A DNA stretch of 64,000 nucleotides from Agromyces lapidis. Lineage in GTDB: Bacteria; Actinomycetota; Actinomycetes; Actinomycetales; Microbacteriaceae. Below the pieces are notes generated by a model. It had not been told where the DNA came from. It did not search any database and saw only the letters and a program-made list of their open reading frames with translations. The stretch is taken from positions 434,001 through 498,000 of the forward strand of contig NZ_WBIQ01000001.1 of the NCBI RefSeq assembly GCF_009749405.1, read 5' to 3'. Every line of letters begins with the position of its first letter. Position 1 is the stretch's first letter. Both the position numbers and the translations under genes were made by a program. This document shows positions 17,452 to 25,116 of the stretch, in pieces.

Positions 17452-18237
17452 ATGGCGAATCTGCGGGCGGTCGTGACGGGTGCGAGTTCGGGGATCGGTC
17501 GCGCGACCGTCGTGGCACTGCGCGCGGCCGGATGGGACGTGGTGGGCGTCGCGCGCCGCGAGGACCGGCTGCGTGCCCTCGAGGCCGAGACCGGGGCATC
17601 CGTGTTCGTCGCCGACCTGACGAAGCAGGGCGACGTCGACGCGCTGCGCGACCACCTCGCCGCGACGGGCCCCGTGCACGCGCTCGTGAACAACGCGGGC
17701 GGGGCGAAGGGACTCGACTCGGTCGAGGCATCGTCGATCGACGACTGGGCGTGGATGCTCGAGGTCAACGTGCTCGCGCTCAAGCGGGTGACGAGTGCGC
17801 TGCTGCCGCTGCTGCGCCGAGGTGCGGCCGTGCGCGGCGTCGCCGACATCGTCAACATCACCTCGATCGCGGGCCACGTCGCCTACGTCGGGGGCGGCGG
17901 CTACAACGCGGCGAAGTTCGCCGCCCACGCGCTCACCGAGGTGCTGCGGCTCGAGCTGAACGGCGAACCGCTGCGGGTGATCGAGGTGGCGCCCGGCATG
18001 GTCAAGACCGACGAGTTCGCCCTCGTGCGGTTCGGCGGCGACCGGGCCCGCGCCGACGCGGTGTACGACGACGTGCCCGAGCCGCTCACCGCCGAGGACA
18101 TCGCGGGGGTCGTCGTCGACGCGGTGCAGAAGCCCCGTCACGTCGACCTCGACCTCATCGTCGTGAAACCCGTCGCGCAGGCGGCGCCCCACCGGCTCGC
18201 GCGGGGGCCGCTGGCCGTTCGCCGCGAAGGAGACTGA
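17452..18237 (+). CDS. Short-chain dehydrogenase/reductase (SDR)
   Basis: 261 residues, classical SDR of the YdfG-like kind. The cofactor motif is TGASSGIGRATVV, then NNAGG, the catalytic Ser in NITSIAGH and YNAAK as the Tyr/Lys pair; VARREDRL after the second strand suggests NADP(H). Substrate unknown (relatives oxidise 3-hydroxy acids, serine or sugars). CAGAAT ends six bases before the ATG, fitting the leaderless pattern. The K+ channel gene follows after one base, so the two are likely co-transcribed. Confidence 0.85.
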   Translation: MANLRAVVTGASSGIGRATVVALRAAGWDVVGVARREDRLRALEAETGASVFVADLTKQGDVDALRDHLAATGPVHALVNNAGGAKGLDSVEASSIDDWAWMLEVNVLALKRVTSALLPLLRRGAAVRGVADIVNITSIAGHVAYVGGGGYNAAKFAAHALTEVLRLELNGEPLRVIEVAPGMVKTDEFALVRFGGDRARADAVYDDVPEPLTAEDIAGVVVDAVQKPRHVDLDLIVVKPVAQAAPHRLARGPLAVRREGD

Positions 18238-18238
18238 C

Positions 18239-19027
18239 ATGGCCGGCCAACCGGCACCGGCACCGGCACCGCGACGCCTCGCATGGGAGCGGCGCACGAC
18301 GACGCCGCTCTTCGTGCTCGGCATCGCCTTCATCGTCGCGTACTCGGTGCTCGTGCTGGTCGAGCAGCTGACGCCGGAGGCCAGACTCCTGATCGGCGTC
18401 GTCCTGGTCGTCACCTGGGCCGTGTTCATCGTCGACCTCGTGGTGCGCGTCGCGCTCACCCCGCACGGCCGGCGGTGGCGGTTCGTGTGGACGCACCCGA
18501 TCGACGTGCTCTCGGCGTTCCTGCCGGTGTTCCGGGCGTTCCGAGTGCTCGTGCTCGTGCGCCAGGTGCCGTACCTGCAGCGGCGCACCGGCGCCGCCGT
18601 GCGCACCAACCTCGTCGTCACCGCGATCTGCTATTCGGGGCTCTTCATCTACTTCGTCTCGCTCGCGACGCTCTCGGCCGAGCGCGACGCCCCCGGTGCG
18701 TCGATCACCGACTTCGGCGAGGCGCTCTGGTGGGCGGTCGTCACGATCGCGACCGTCGGCTACGGCGACGCGTACCCGGTCACGGTGATCGGTCGGCTCT
18801 ACGCCGTGCTGCTGATGGCCGGCGGCGTCGCGATCGTGGGCACCGCGTCGGCCACGATCATCTCGCTCATCAACGAGCGAATCGCGACGGTGCGGCACGA
18901 GCACCCGGCCGTCGCACCCGCCCCGGGCGAGTCGGAGCCGTTGCACGAGCTCAGCTCGCCCGCGCACGGCATCTCAGAGATCCTCGCGGAGGCGCCCGAC
19001 GACCCGCTCCCCGAACGCGACGACTGA
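18239..19027 (+). CDS. Six-helix potassium channel (Ion_trans family)
   Basis: 262 residues. Four helices come first, ending with a basic segment FRVLVLVRQVPYLQRR resembling a reduced S4 voltage sensor. The pore follows, with the selectivity filter TVGYGD at about residue 175, and a last helix ending MAGGVAIVGTASATIISLI. The filter is the K+ signature. The C-terminal tail is short and acidic, with no RCK domain. GAAGGAG just before the ATG is the ribosome site and overlaps the end of the SDR gene. Confidence 0.88.
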   Translation: MAGQPAPAPAPRRLAWERRTTTPLFVLGIAFIVAYSVLVLVEQLTPEARLLIGVVLVVTWAVFIVDLVVRVALTPHGRRWRFVWTHPIDVLSAFLPVFRAFRVLVLVRQVPYLQRRTGAAVRTNLVVTAICYSGLFIYFVSLATLSAERDAPGASITDFGEALWWAVVTIATVGYGDAYPVTVIGRLYAVLLMAGGVAIVGTASATIISLINERIATVRHEHPAVAPAPGESEPLHELSSPAHGISEILAEAPDDPLPERDD

Positions 19028-19086
19028 GGCGCACGGCCGGCGCACCCCGGCGCACTCGGCGAGCACGACCGCCCCGAGCATCCGGG

Positions 19087-19092
19087 TACGCT
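19087..19092 (+). promoter_or_regulatory. Leaderless -10 element of the phosphoribosyltransferase gene
   Basis: TACGCT followed by exactly six bases and the ATG at 19099. It heads a three-gene coupled unit. Confidence 0.5.
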
Positions 19093-19098
19093 TTCCAG

Positions 19099-19614
19099 AT
19101 GACGTTCGATGCGAATGACGCGGCGACCGGAGACCCCGGCATCCGTCGCGAGATCCTCGATTGGGACCAGTTCGGCGAGGCCGCGCGCTCGCTCGCGGGG
19201 GAGGTGCTCGCCTCGGGCTTCCGGCCCGACGTGGTCATCGCGATCGCCCGCGGCGGCCTGCTGCTCGCGGGAGCGATCTCGTACGCGCTCGGCACGAAGC
19301 AGTGCGGTTCGATCAACGTCGAGTTCTACACCGACATCGAGAAGGTGCTGCCCGAGCCGATCGTGCACCCGCCGATGCTCGACGCGCCCGCGCTCGCCGG
19401 CAAGCGGGTGCTGCTCGTCGACGACGTCTCGGACTCGGGGCGCACGCTCGCGAAGGTGCTCGACCTCCTCACCGAGGTCGGTGCCGAGGTGCGCACGGCG
19501 ACCCTCTACACGAAGTCGCGCACGATCCTCGTTCCCGACTTCAGCTATCGCGCCACCGACGACTGGATCGTGTTCCCCTGGTCGTCGAAGCCGCCGGTGC
19601 GGGTCGACGCATGA
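19099..19614 (+). CDS. Phosphoribosyltransferase
   Basis: 171 residues. The PRPP-binding loop is RVLLVDDVSDSGRTLAKVL, and VIAIARGGLLLAGAISYALG supplies the usual N-terminal contact. It resembles the small xanthine/hypoxanthine-guanine type (COG2236) rather than HPRT proper. Base specificity cannot be told from sequence; purine salvage is the likely role. The start is chosen from the leaderless promoter. The stop overlaps the ATG of the next gene (ATGA). Confidence 0.82.
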   Translation: MTFDANDAATGDPGIRREILDWDQFGEAARSLAGEVLASGFRPDVVIAIARGGLLLAGAISYALGTKQCGSINVEFYTDIEKVLPEPIVHPPMLDAPALAGKRVLLVDDVSDSGRTLAKVLDLLTEVGAEVRTATLYTKSRTILVPDFSYRATDDWIVFPWSSKPPVRVDA

Positions 19615-20327
19615 GCGTCCACCTCGTCGGGGGCGGCGCCCTCGCGGCCTCGGATGCCCCGCTGTACGCGCCGTTCCTCGGCGAAGCCGCCGCCCGGGCG
19701 CGAGCCGCCGGGCGCACGGTCCCGCGCATCGCGGTGATCTCGATCCACCCCGAGGCCGATGAGCGAGCGGGCATGCTCGTCGCGGTGCTCGCCGCGGCCG
19801 GCGAGTTCGAGCCGCGGGTGACGGCGCTGCCGGGCCGCGAGCCCGTCGCGCAGGCCGCGCTCGCCGAGGTCGACGGCATCGCCGTGGGCGGCGGCATCGT
19901 CGAGCACGTGCGGGCGGGGCTCGAGCCGGTCTTCGGTGAGCTGCGCCGACAGGTCGCCGGCGGAGTGCCGTACCTCGGCGTCTCGGCGGGTGCGATGGTC
20001 GCGGCCGAGGGCGCCCTCGGCGGCGGCACGCGCATCGACGGGGTGCAGCTCGCCCCCGAAGATGCGGGGGAGCCGGCGACCGAGTTCGAGATCGAACCGG
20101 GCATCGGGCTCGTCGACGTGGCGATCGACGCCCACGTCGCCCAGCGCGGCAACCTCTCGCGCCTCGTCGCCGCCGTCGAGTCGGGTCTCGTCGAGGGTGC
20201 GCTCGGCATCGACGAGCGCACCGCGCTCATCGTCGGCGAAGGCGGGCTGCGGGTCGAGGGCTTCGGCAGCGTGTGGCGGGTGCTGCCGGCCGACGGCGGG
20301 GTGCTGGTCTCGACGATCGGCGCCTGA
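19611..20327 (+). CDS. S51-family peptidase (peptidase E/cyanophycinase-like)
   Basis: 238 residues, type-1 glutamine-amidotransferase-like fold. [14 protein letters not shown] carries the G-x-S-A-G serine nucleophile that marks S51 peptidases, and [16 protein letters not shown] is the preceding loop. Peptidase E cleaves Asp-X dipeptides and cyanophycinase degrades Asp/Arg polymer; which substrate applies here is unknown. Coupled by a 4-base overlap to the phosphoribosyltransferase and by a 1-base overlap (TGATGA) to ung. Confidence 0.75.
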   Translation: MSVHLVGGGALAASDAPLYAPFLGEAAARARAAGRTVPRIAVISIHPEADERAGMLVAVLAAAGEFEPRVTALPGREPVAQAALAEVDGIAVGGGIVEHVRAGLEPVFGELRRQVAGGVPYLGVSAGAMVAAEGALGGGTRIDGVQLAPEDAGEPATEFEIEPGIGLVDVAIDAHVAQRGNLSRLVAAVESGLVEGALGIDERTALIVGEGGLRVEGFGSVWRVLPADGGVLVSTIGA

Positions 20328-21022
20328 TGACGGCGACGGGGCCGAGCGGGCCCGACGCCGCACGTCGCATCGACACGGCGTGGGCGGAGGCCCTCGCCCC
20401 CGTGGCCCCGCAGCTCGCCCGCATGGGCGAGTTCGTGCGCGCCGAGCGGGCGGCGGGCCGGGAGGTCCTGCCGGCCGACGAGCATGTGCTGCGCGCCTTC
20501 GCCGCACCGCTCGCCGACGTCAGGGTGCTCATCGTCGGGCAGGATCCGTACCCCACCCCGGGACATCCGATCGGCCTCTCGTTCGCCGTCGACCCGCACG
20601 TTCGGCCGCTGCCGCGGAGCCTCGGGAACATCTACCGCGAACTGCGCGACGACCTCGGCATCGAGCCGCCCGCGCACGGCGATCTGAGCCACTGGAGTCG
20701 AAGCGGTGTGCTGCTGCTGAATCGGGTGCTCACGGTGCGCCCCGGCGAGGCGGGCTCGCATCGCCGCAAGGGCTGGGAACCGGTCACCGATCACGCGATC
20801 CGCGCGCTCGCCGGACGCGGCACGCCGCTCGTCGCGATCCTGTGGGGGCGCGACGCCCAGCAGTTGCGCCCGCTCCTCGGGGAGACGCCCGTGATCGAGT
20901 CGGCGCACCCGAGCCCGTTGTCCGCGTCGCGCGGCTTCTTCGGATCGCGCCCGTTCAGCCGCGCGAACGCGCTGCTCGCGGAGCAGGGCGCCGCCCCGGT
21001 CGACTGGAGCCTGCCGGGCTGA
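20327..21022 (+). CDS. ung: Uracil-DNA glycosylase, family 1
   Basis: 231 residues. The water-activating motif is [20 protein letters not shown] and the DNA-intercalation motif is [21 protein letters not shown]. It removes uracil from DNA, starting base excision repair. The ATG at 20327 shares one base with the upstream stop, so ung is translated by reinitiation or coupling, which is unusual for a stand-alone repair gene. Confidence 0.93.
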   Translation: MTATGPSGPDAARRIDTAWAEALAPVAPQLARMGEFVRAERAAGREVLPADEHVLRAFAAPLADVRVLIVGQDPYPTPGHPIGLSFAVDPHVRPLPRSLGNIYRELRDDLGIEPPAHGDLSHWSRSGVLLLNRVLTVRPGEAGSHRRKGWEPVTDHAIRALAGRGTPLVAILWGRDAQQLRPLLGETPVIESAHPSPLSASRGFFGSRPFSRANALLAEQGAAPVDWSLPG

Positions 21023-21074
21023 TGCCGGCCTCGAGACATCCGGCTCGCGAAACACGCGTGTGATCTGGGCGACG

Positions 21075-21080
21075 TAGGCT
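21075..21080 (+). promoter_or_regulatory. Leaderless -10 element of the GNAT gene
   Basis: TAGGCT followed by six bases and the ATG at 21087. Confidence 0.5.
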
Positions 21081-21086
21081 GACGGA

Positions 21087-21665
21087 ATGCTCGAAGAGGA
21101 ATACCAGGAACGGCGGGTGCTGCCGCGGCACCTGCGGCCGCAGCCCCCGGCCGAGGCGCCGTTCGAGTACACGATCCGCGACGCGACCGCGGCCGATCTG
21201 CCCTCGGTGCGCGAGATCTACAACTACTACGTCGCGAACTCGACGGTCACCTTCGACGAGGACGCGATGACCCTCGCCGAGTGGCGGGCGAAGTACGCCC
21301 AGCTCACCGAGTTCGGCATGCCGTTCCTCGTCGCCGAGTCGCCGTCGGGGCAGTTGCTCGGCTACGCGCTCGTCACGCCGTGGAAGCCGAAGCGGGCGTA
21401 CCGGTTCACCGTCGAGAACTCGATCTACCTCGGCCCGGCCGCGTCGGGCAAGGGCCTTGGCCGGGTGCTGCTCGGCGAGCTCATCGAGCGCTCGAAGGCC
21501 GCCGGGCTGAAGGAGATGATCGCGGTGATCGCCGACCAGGGCGCCGAGGCGTCGATCGCCCTGCACGAGAAGTTCGGGTTCACCGAGATCGGGCGCATGG
21601 GCCGGGTCGGGTTCAAGTTCGACCGCTGGCTCGGCACGGTGCTGCTGCAGCGCTCGCTGAAATAG
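21087..21665 (+). CDS. GNAT N-acetyltransferase (phosphinothricin-acetyltransferase-like)
   Basis: 192 residues. After a 25-residue leader segment comes the GNAT fold: YTIRDATAADLPSVREIYNYYV at the N-terminus (typical of the PAT/Pat-like branch), NSIYLGPAASGKGLGRVLL as the acetyl-CoA loop, and ASIALHEKFGFTEIGRM. Such enzymes acetylate small amines, amino acid analogues or methionine derivatives. Substrate not predictable from the sequence. Confidence 0.82.
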   Translation: MLEEEYQERRVLPRHLRPQPPAEAPFEYTIRDATAADLPSVREIYNYYVANSTVTFDEDAMTLAEWRAKYAQLTEFGMPFLVAESPSGQLLGYALVTPWKPKRAYRFTVENSIYLGPAASGKGLGRVLLGELIERSKAAGLKEMIAVIADQGAEASIALHEKFGFTEIGRMGRVGFKFDRWLGTVLLQRSLK

Positions 21666-21722
21666 GGCGGATGCCACGGGCGGCCGCCTGCCGAGCGTCC
21701 TCGTCGCCGTAGGCTCGAGCAC

Positions 21723-23147
21723 ATGAGCGAGCTGCACGATCACACCGCCCTCGAGCTCCACCAGTTGCTGCAGCGGGGCGAGGTGTCGCCGGTCGAGCTC
21801 GCGACGCACTACCTCGACCGCGTCGAGCGGCTCAACCCTGAGGTCGGCGCGTTCGCGACGGTCACCGGCGAGGCCGCCCTCGGGCGCGCCGTGCTGGTCG
21901 AGCGCGAGGTACCGCGTTCGCGGCCCCTCTGGGGCCTGCCGCTCGCCGACAAGGACCTGCAGGAGCGGGCCGGGGTGCCGGCCGGATTCGGGTCGCGCGC
22001 CTTCGCCGAGTACGTGCCCGAGGAGTCGGACCAGCTCGTGCAGGCGGTCGACGCGGCCGGCGCGGTGAGCCTCGGCAAGACCGCGACGCCCGAGTTCGGG
22101 CTGCCCTCGTACACCGAGGGGCTCGCCGGTCCGCCTGCGCGCAACCCGTGGGATCTCGAGCTCGGCGCCGGCGGATCGAGCGGGGGAGCCGCGGCGGCCG
22201 TCGCCGCCGGCATGCTGCCGTTCGCGCCCGGCTCCGACGGGGGCGGCTCGATCCGGATCCCCGCCGCGGCGTGCGGGCTCGTCGGGGTGAAGCCCTCGCG
22301 CGGACGCGTTCCGGGCGGTTCGGGGCTCGCGAGCCTCGCCGGTCTCGCCGTCGCCGGGCCGATCGCCCGCACCGTCGCCGACGCGGCGCTGCTCCTCGAC
22401 GGACTCATCGCACCCGAGGGGTACCCGGCGCGTCACCGCTCCGCGGTACGGGCGCCCGGCGACGACGGGCCGTATCTCGGGGCGGCCGTGCGCGGGGAGG
22501 GGCGATTCCAGCTCGGGGTCATGCTCGACAGCCCGTGGGACGAGGCGTACGAGATCACGATCGACGACCCGTCGCGGGGGGCGCTCGAGCTCGCCGTCGG
22601 CGTGCTCGACGGGCTCGGCCACGGGGTCGAACAGCTGGCGCCGGCCCCCGAACCCGGCTACGCCGACGCGTTCCGCACGATCTGGCAGGCGGGCGCCGCG
22701 ACGATCCCGGTCGACGGCGAGCGCGAGGCGCTGCTCGAGCCGCTCACGCAGTGGCTGCTCGGACGGGGGCGCGCCGTGCCGGCCCGGCGGCTCGCCGAGG
22801 CGCTCGCGTGGCTCGCGGCCTTCGAGCAGCGGGTGATCCAGCGCTTCGCCTCGTTCGACGTGGTGCTCACCCCGGCCCTCGCCCTCACGCCGCGACCGGT
22901 CGGCTGGTACGACGCGGAGGACGGGGAGCGCAACTTCGCCCAGCAGGTGCAGTTCACCCCGTTCACCTCCTTCGTGAACGTCTCGGGGCTGCCGGCCATC
23001 ACGGTGCCGGTCTCGTTCACGGACGCGGGCGTGCCGGTGGGAGTCCAGCTGATCGGGCGGCCCGGCGGGGAGTCGACGCTGTTCTCGCTCGCCGCGCAGC
23101 TCGAGCGTCGCGTGCGGCGGTCGCCGAGGCATCCGGCGGTTTGGTGA
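21723..23147 (+). CDS. Amidase (amidase-signature family)
   Basis: 474 residues. The Ser-cisSer-Lys triad is visible: Lys in LPLADKDLQERAG, cis-Ser and the nucleophile Ser in GAGGSSGGAAAAVAAG and SDGGGSIRIPAAACG. Length is standard for the family. No GatB or GatC neighbour, so it is a free-standing amidase rather than GatA. Substrate unknown. TAGGCT ends seven bases before the ATG, again suggesting leaderless translation. Confidence 0.88.
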   Translation: MSELHDHTALELHQLLQRGEVSPVELATHYLDRVERLNPEVGAFATVTGEAALGRAVLVEREVPRSRPLWGLPLADKDLQERAGVPAGFGSRAFAEYVPEESDQLVQAVDAAGAVSLGKTATPEFGLPSYTEGLAGPPARNPWDLELGAGGSSGGAAAAVAAGMLPFAPGSDGGGSIRIPAAACGLVGVKPSRGRVPGGSGLASLAGLAVAGPIARTVADAALLLDGLIAPEGYPARHRSAVRAPGDDGPYLGAAVRGEGRFQLGVMLDSPWDEAYEITIDDPSRGALELAVGVLDGLGHGVEQLAPAPEPGYADAFRTIWQAGAATIPVDGEREALLEPLTQWLLGRGRAVPARRLAEALAWLAAFEQRVIQRFASFDVVLTPALALTPRPVGWYDAEDGERNFAQQVQFTPFTSFVNVSGLPAITVPVSFTDAGVPVGVQLIGRPGGESTLFSLAAQLERRVRRSPRHPAVW

Positions 23148-23176
23148 CCCTGTGCGACCGAGCCGAGTTGACGCAC

Positions 23177-23198
23177 TTAGGTAAGCCTCACCTATAGT
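23177..23198 (+). promoter_or_regulatory. DtxR/IdeR-type iron box overlapping the siderophore-uptake promoter
   Basis: TTAGGTAAGCCTCACCTAT (23177-23195) matches the 19-base DtxR/IdeR consensus at nearly every position. The -10 TATAGT (23193-23198) overlaps its right end and is followed by six bases and the ATG at 23205. Iron-loaded DtxR/IdeR bound here would block polymerase, switching the locus on under iron shortage. Confidence 0.85.
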
Positions 23199-23204
23199 GG
23201 AGGC

Positions 23205-24074
23205 ATGCTCGGTCTCGACCTCACGATCTCCTACAACGGCACGCCCGTCGTGCACGGCGCGGAGCTCCACCTCGAACCGGGCAAGGTCACCGCGCTCGTC
23301 GGCCCGAACGGCAGTGGCAAGTCGACGCTGCTGCGCGCGCTCGCGCGGCTCCACCAGCCCGACTCCGGCCGAGTGCTGCTCGCCGGCGGCGACGTGCACA
23401 CCGTCTCGGAGGGCGCCGCCGCAGGCGCCAGTGCCCTCGTCGAGCACGGCGTCGACGCGGCCGAGCTGAGCGCGCGCGAGTTCGCCCGCCGCGTCACGCT
23501 CCTCGCGCAGAGCCGGCCGACCCCCGGCGGACTGACTGTGCGCGAGCTCGTGGAGTTCGGCCGGCACCCGCATCGCGGCCGCTTCATCGCGGGCGACGCG
23601 GGCGGCGCCGCGATCGTCGAGCGCGCCATGGAGCTGACCGGGGTCGCGAACCTCGCCGGCAACGCGGTCGACGAGCTCTCCGGCGGGCAGCTGCAGCGCG
23701 TCTGGCTCGCCGCCTGCCTCGCGCAGGATACGGGCGTCCTCCTGCTCGACGAGCCGACCACCTACCTCGACCTGCGCTACCAGGTCGAACTGCTCGATCT
23801 CATCCGCGAACTCGCCGACGACCACGGCGTGACGATCGGCGTCGTGCTGCACGACCTCGATCAGGCCGCCGCGATCGCCGACCGTATCGTGCTGCTCGAG
23901 TCGGGCCGCGTTCGCGCCGTCGGCACCCCCGCAGAAGTGCTCGTCAGCGACGTGCTGAGCTCGGCCTACGGCATCCGCGTCGATGTCGACGTCGACGAGC
24001 GCGGCTGCATCACCACCTGCCCCATCGGTCGCTACAACACGAGGCAGCGCGCCGAACGACTCGTCGTCGCGTAG
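23205..24074 (+). CDS. Iron-siderophore ABC transporter, ATP-binding protein
   Basis: 289 residues, FecE/FepC type. Walker A is VGPNGSGKST, the signature is LSGGQLQRVWLA, Walker B is VLLLDEPTTYLDLR, and the switch His is in GVVLHDLDQA. A short extra segment at about residues 65-85 follows the first strand block. It powers uptake through the fused permease encoded two genes downstream. The ATPase gene coming first and carrying the iron box makes it the head of the operon; no leader, start directly after the -10. Confidence 0.92.
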   Translation: MLGLDLTISYNGTPVVHGAELHLEPGKVTALVGPNGSGKSTLLRALARLHQPDSGRVLLAGGDVHTVSEGAAAGASALVEHGVDAAELSAREFARRVTLLAQSRPTPGGLTVRELVEFGRHPHRGRFIAGDAGGAAIVERAMELTGVANLAGNAVDELSGGQLQRVWLAACLAQDTGVLLLDEPTTYLDLRYQVELLDLIRELADDHGVTIGVVLHDLDQAAAIADRIVLLESGRVRAVGTPAEVLVSDVLSSAYGIRVDVDVDERGCITTCPIGRYNTRQRAERLVVA

Positions 24075-24147
24075 CGACGTCGTCCCCCACCACCCCCTCG
24101 CGCGGGTCAGTCATGCCTGCGCGCCGATCCGTGAGGAAACCTCCCCC

Positions 24148-25116
24148 ATGAGAACACCCGTCATCACCCTGGGCGCGGTCGCCGCGGCGTCGCTCCTGCT
24201 GCTGACCGGCTGCGGCACGACCGAGGCCCCTGAGGCCGCGGCAGGCGACGAGGTCGCGATCACCGTGACTGACGACCGAGGCGAGGAGATCTCGCTCGAC
24301 GCACCGGCCGAGAAGGTCGTCGCGCTCGAGTGGAACACCGCCGAGAACCTCGTCGCGCTCGGCGTCATGCCGGCCGGGGTGGCCGACGTCGCGGGGTACA
24401 CCGCCTGGGTGCAGTCGGAGCCGCTCGATGAGAGCGTCACCGACGTCGGCATGCGCGGCGAGCCCTCCGTCGACGCGATCGCGGGCCTCGCACCCGACCT
24501 CGTCGTGACCACCACCGACCTGCCCGAGACCGTGATCTCGCAGATCGAGGAGTTCGCCCCGGTGCTCGTGGTGCGCGGCGCCGACGCCTCGAACCCCATC
24601 GGACAGATGGAGTCGAACCTCGAGCGCATCGCCACCGCCACCGGCACCGAGGCGGAGGGGGAGACGCTCCTCGACGGCTTCCACGCGAAGGTCGACGAGG
24701 GCAAGGCCGCGCTCGACGCGGCGGGCCTCGCCGGAACCCCGTTCATGATGAGCGACTCCTGGGCGAGCGGCGGCCAGGTCTCCATCCGTCCGTTCACCGA
24801 GGGGGCGCTGCTCACCGCGGTCACCGAGGAGCTCGGTCTCGAGAACGCCTGGACGGGTGAAGGCGACGCCGACTACGGCCTCGGCTCGACCGACGTCGAG
24901 GGCCTGACCGCGCTCGACGACCTCGAGTTCCTGTACATCACGAACGGCGAGGCCGACGCCTACGCCGTCGACCTGGCCGACAACGCGGTCTGGAAGTCGC
25001 TGCCGTTCGTCGCGAACGGCAACGTGCACCGCCTGCCCGACGGCATCTGGATGTTCGGCGGCCCGTCGTCGATGAACGACTACATCGATGCGGTCGTCAG
25101 CACCCTCGCGGGCTGA
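24148..25116 (+). CDS. Iron-siderophore ABC transporter, substrate-binding lipoprotein
   Basis: 322 residues. Lipoprotein signal with lipobox LLLTGC (Cys about residue 22), then the FepB/FhuD class-III binding fold: KVVALEWNTAENLVALGVMPAGVADVAGY and DAIAGLAPDLVVTTTDLPETVISQIEEFAPV. Anchored outside the membrane, it delivers ferric siderophores to the permease. The ATG at 24148 follows GAGGAAA. The 73 bases after the ATPase gene hold only the ribosome site. Confidence 0.9.
   Translation: MRTPVITLGAVAAASLLLLTGCGTTEAPEAAAGDEVAITVTDDRGEEISLDAPAEKVVALEWNTAENLVALGVMPAGVADVAGYTAWVQSEPLDESVTDVGMRGEPSVDAIAGLAPDLVVTTTDLPETVISQIEEFAPVLVVRGADASNPIGQMESNLERIATATGTEAEGETLLDGFHAKVDEGKAALDAAGLAGTPFMMSDSWASGGQVSIRPFTEGALLTAVTEELGLENAWTGEGDADYGLGSTDVEGLTALDDLEFLYITNGEADAYAVDLADNAVWKSLPFVANGNVHRLPDGIWMFGGPSSMNDYIDAVVSTLAG

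Noticed and set aside
20955..23852. 965-codon antisense frame over GNAT, amidase and the iron ATPase
   Set aside because: GC-shadow; would cross the iron box and promoter of a certain operon.
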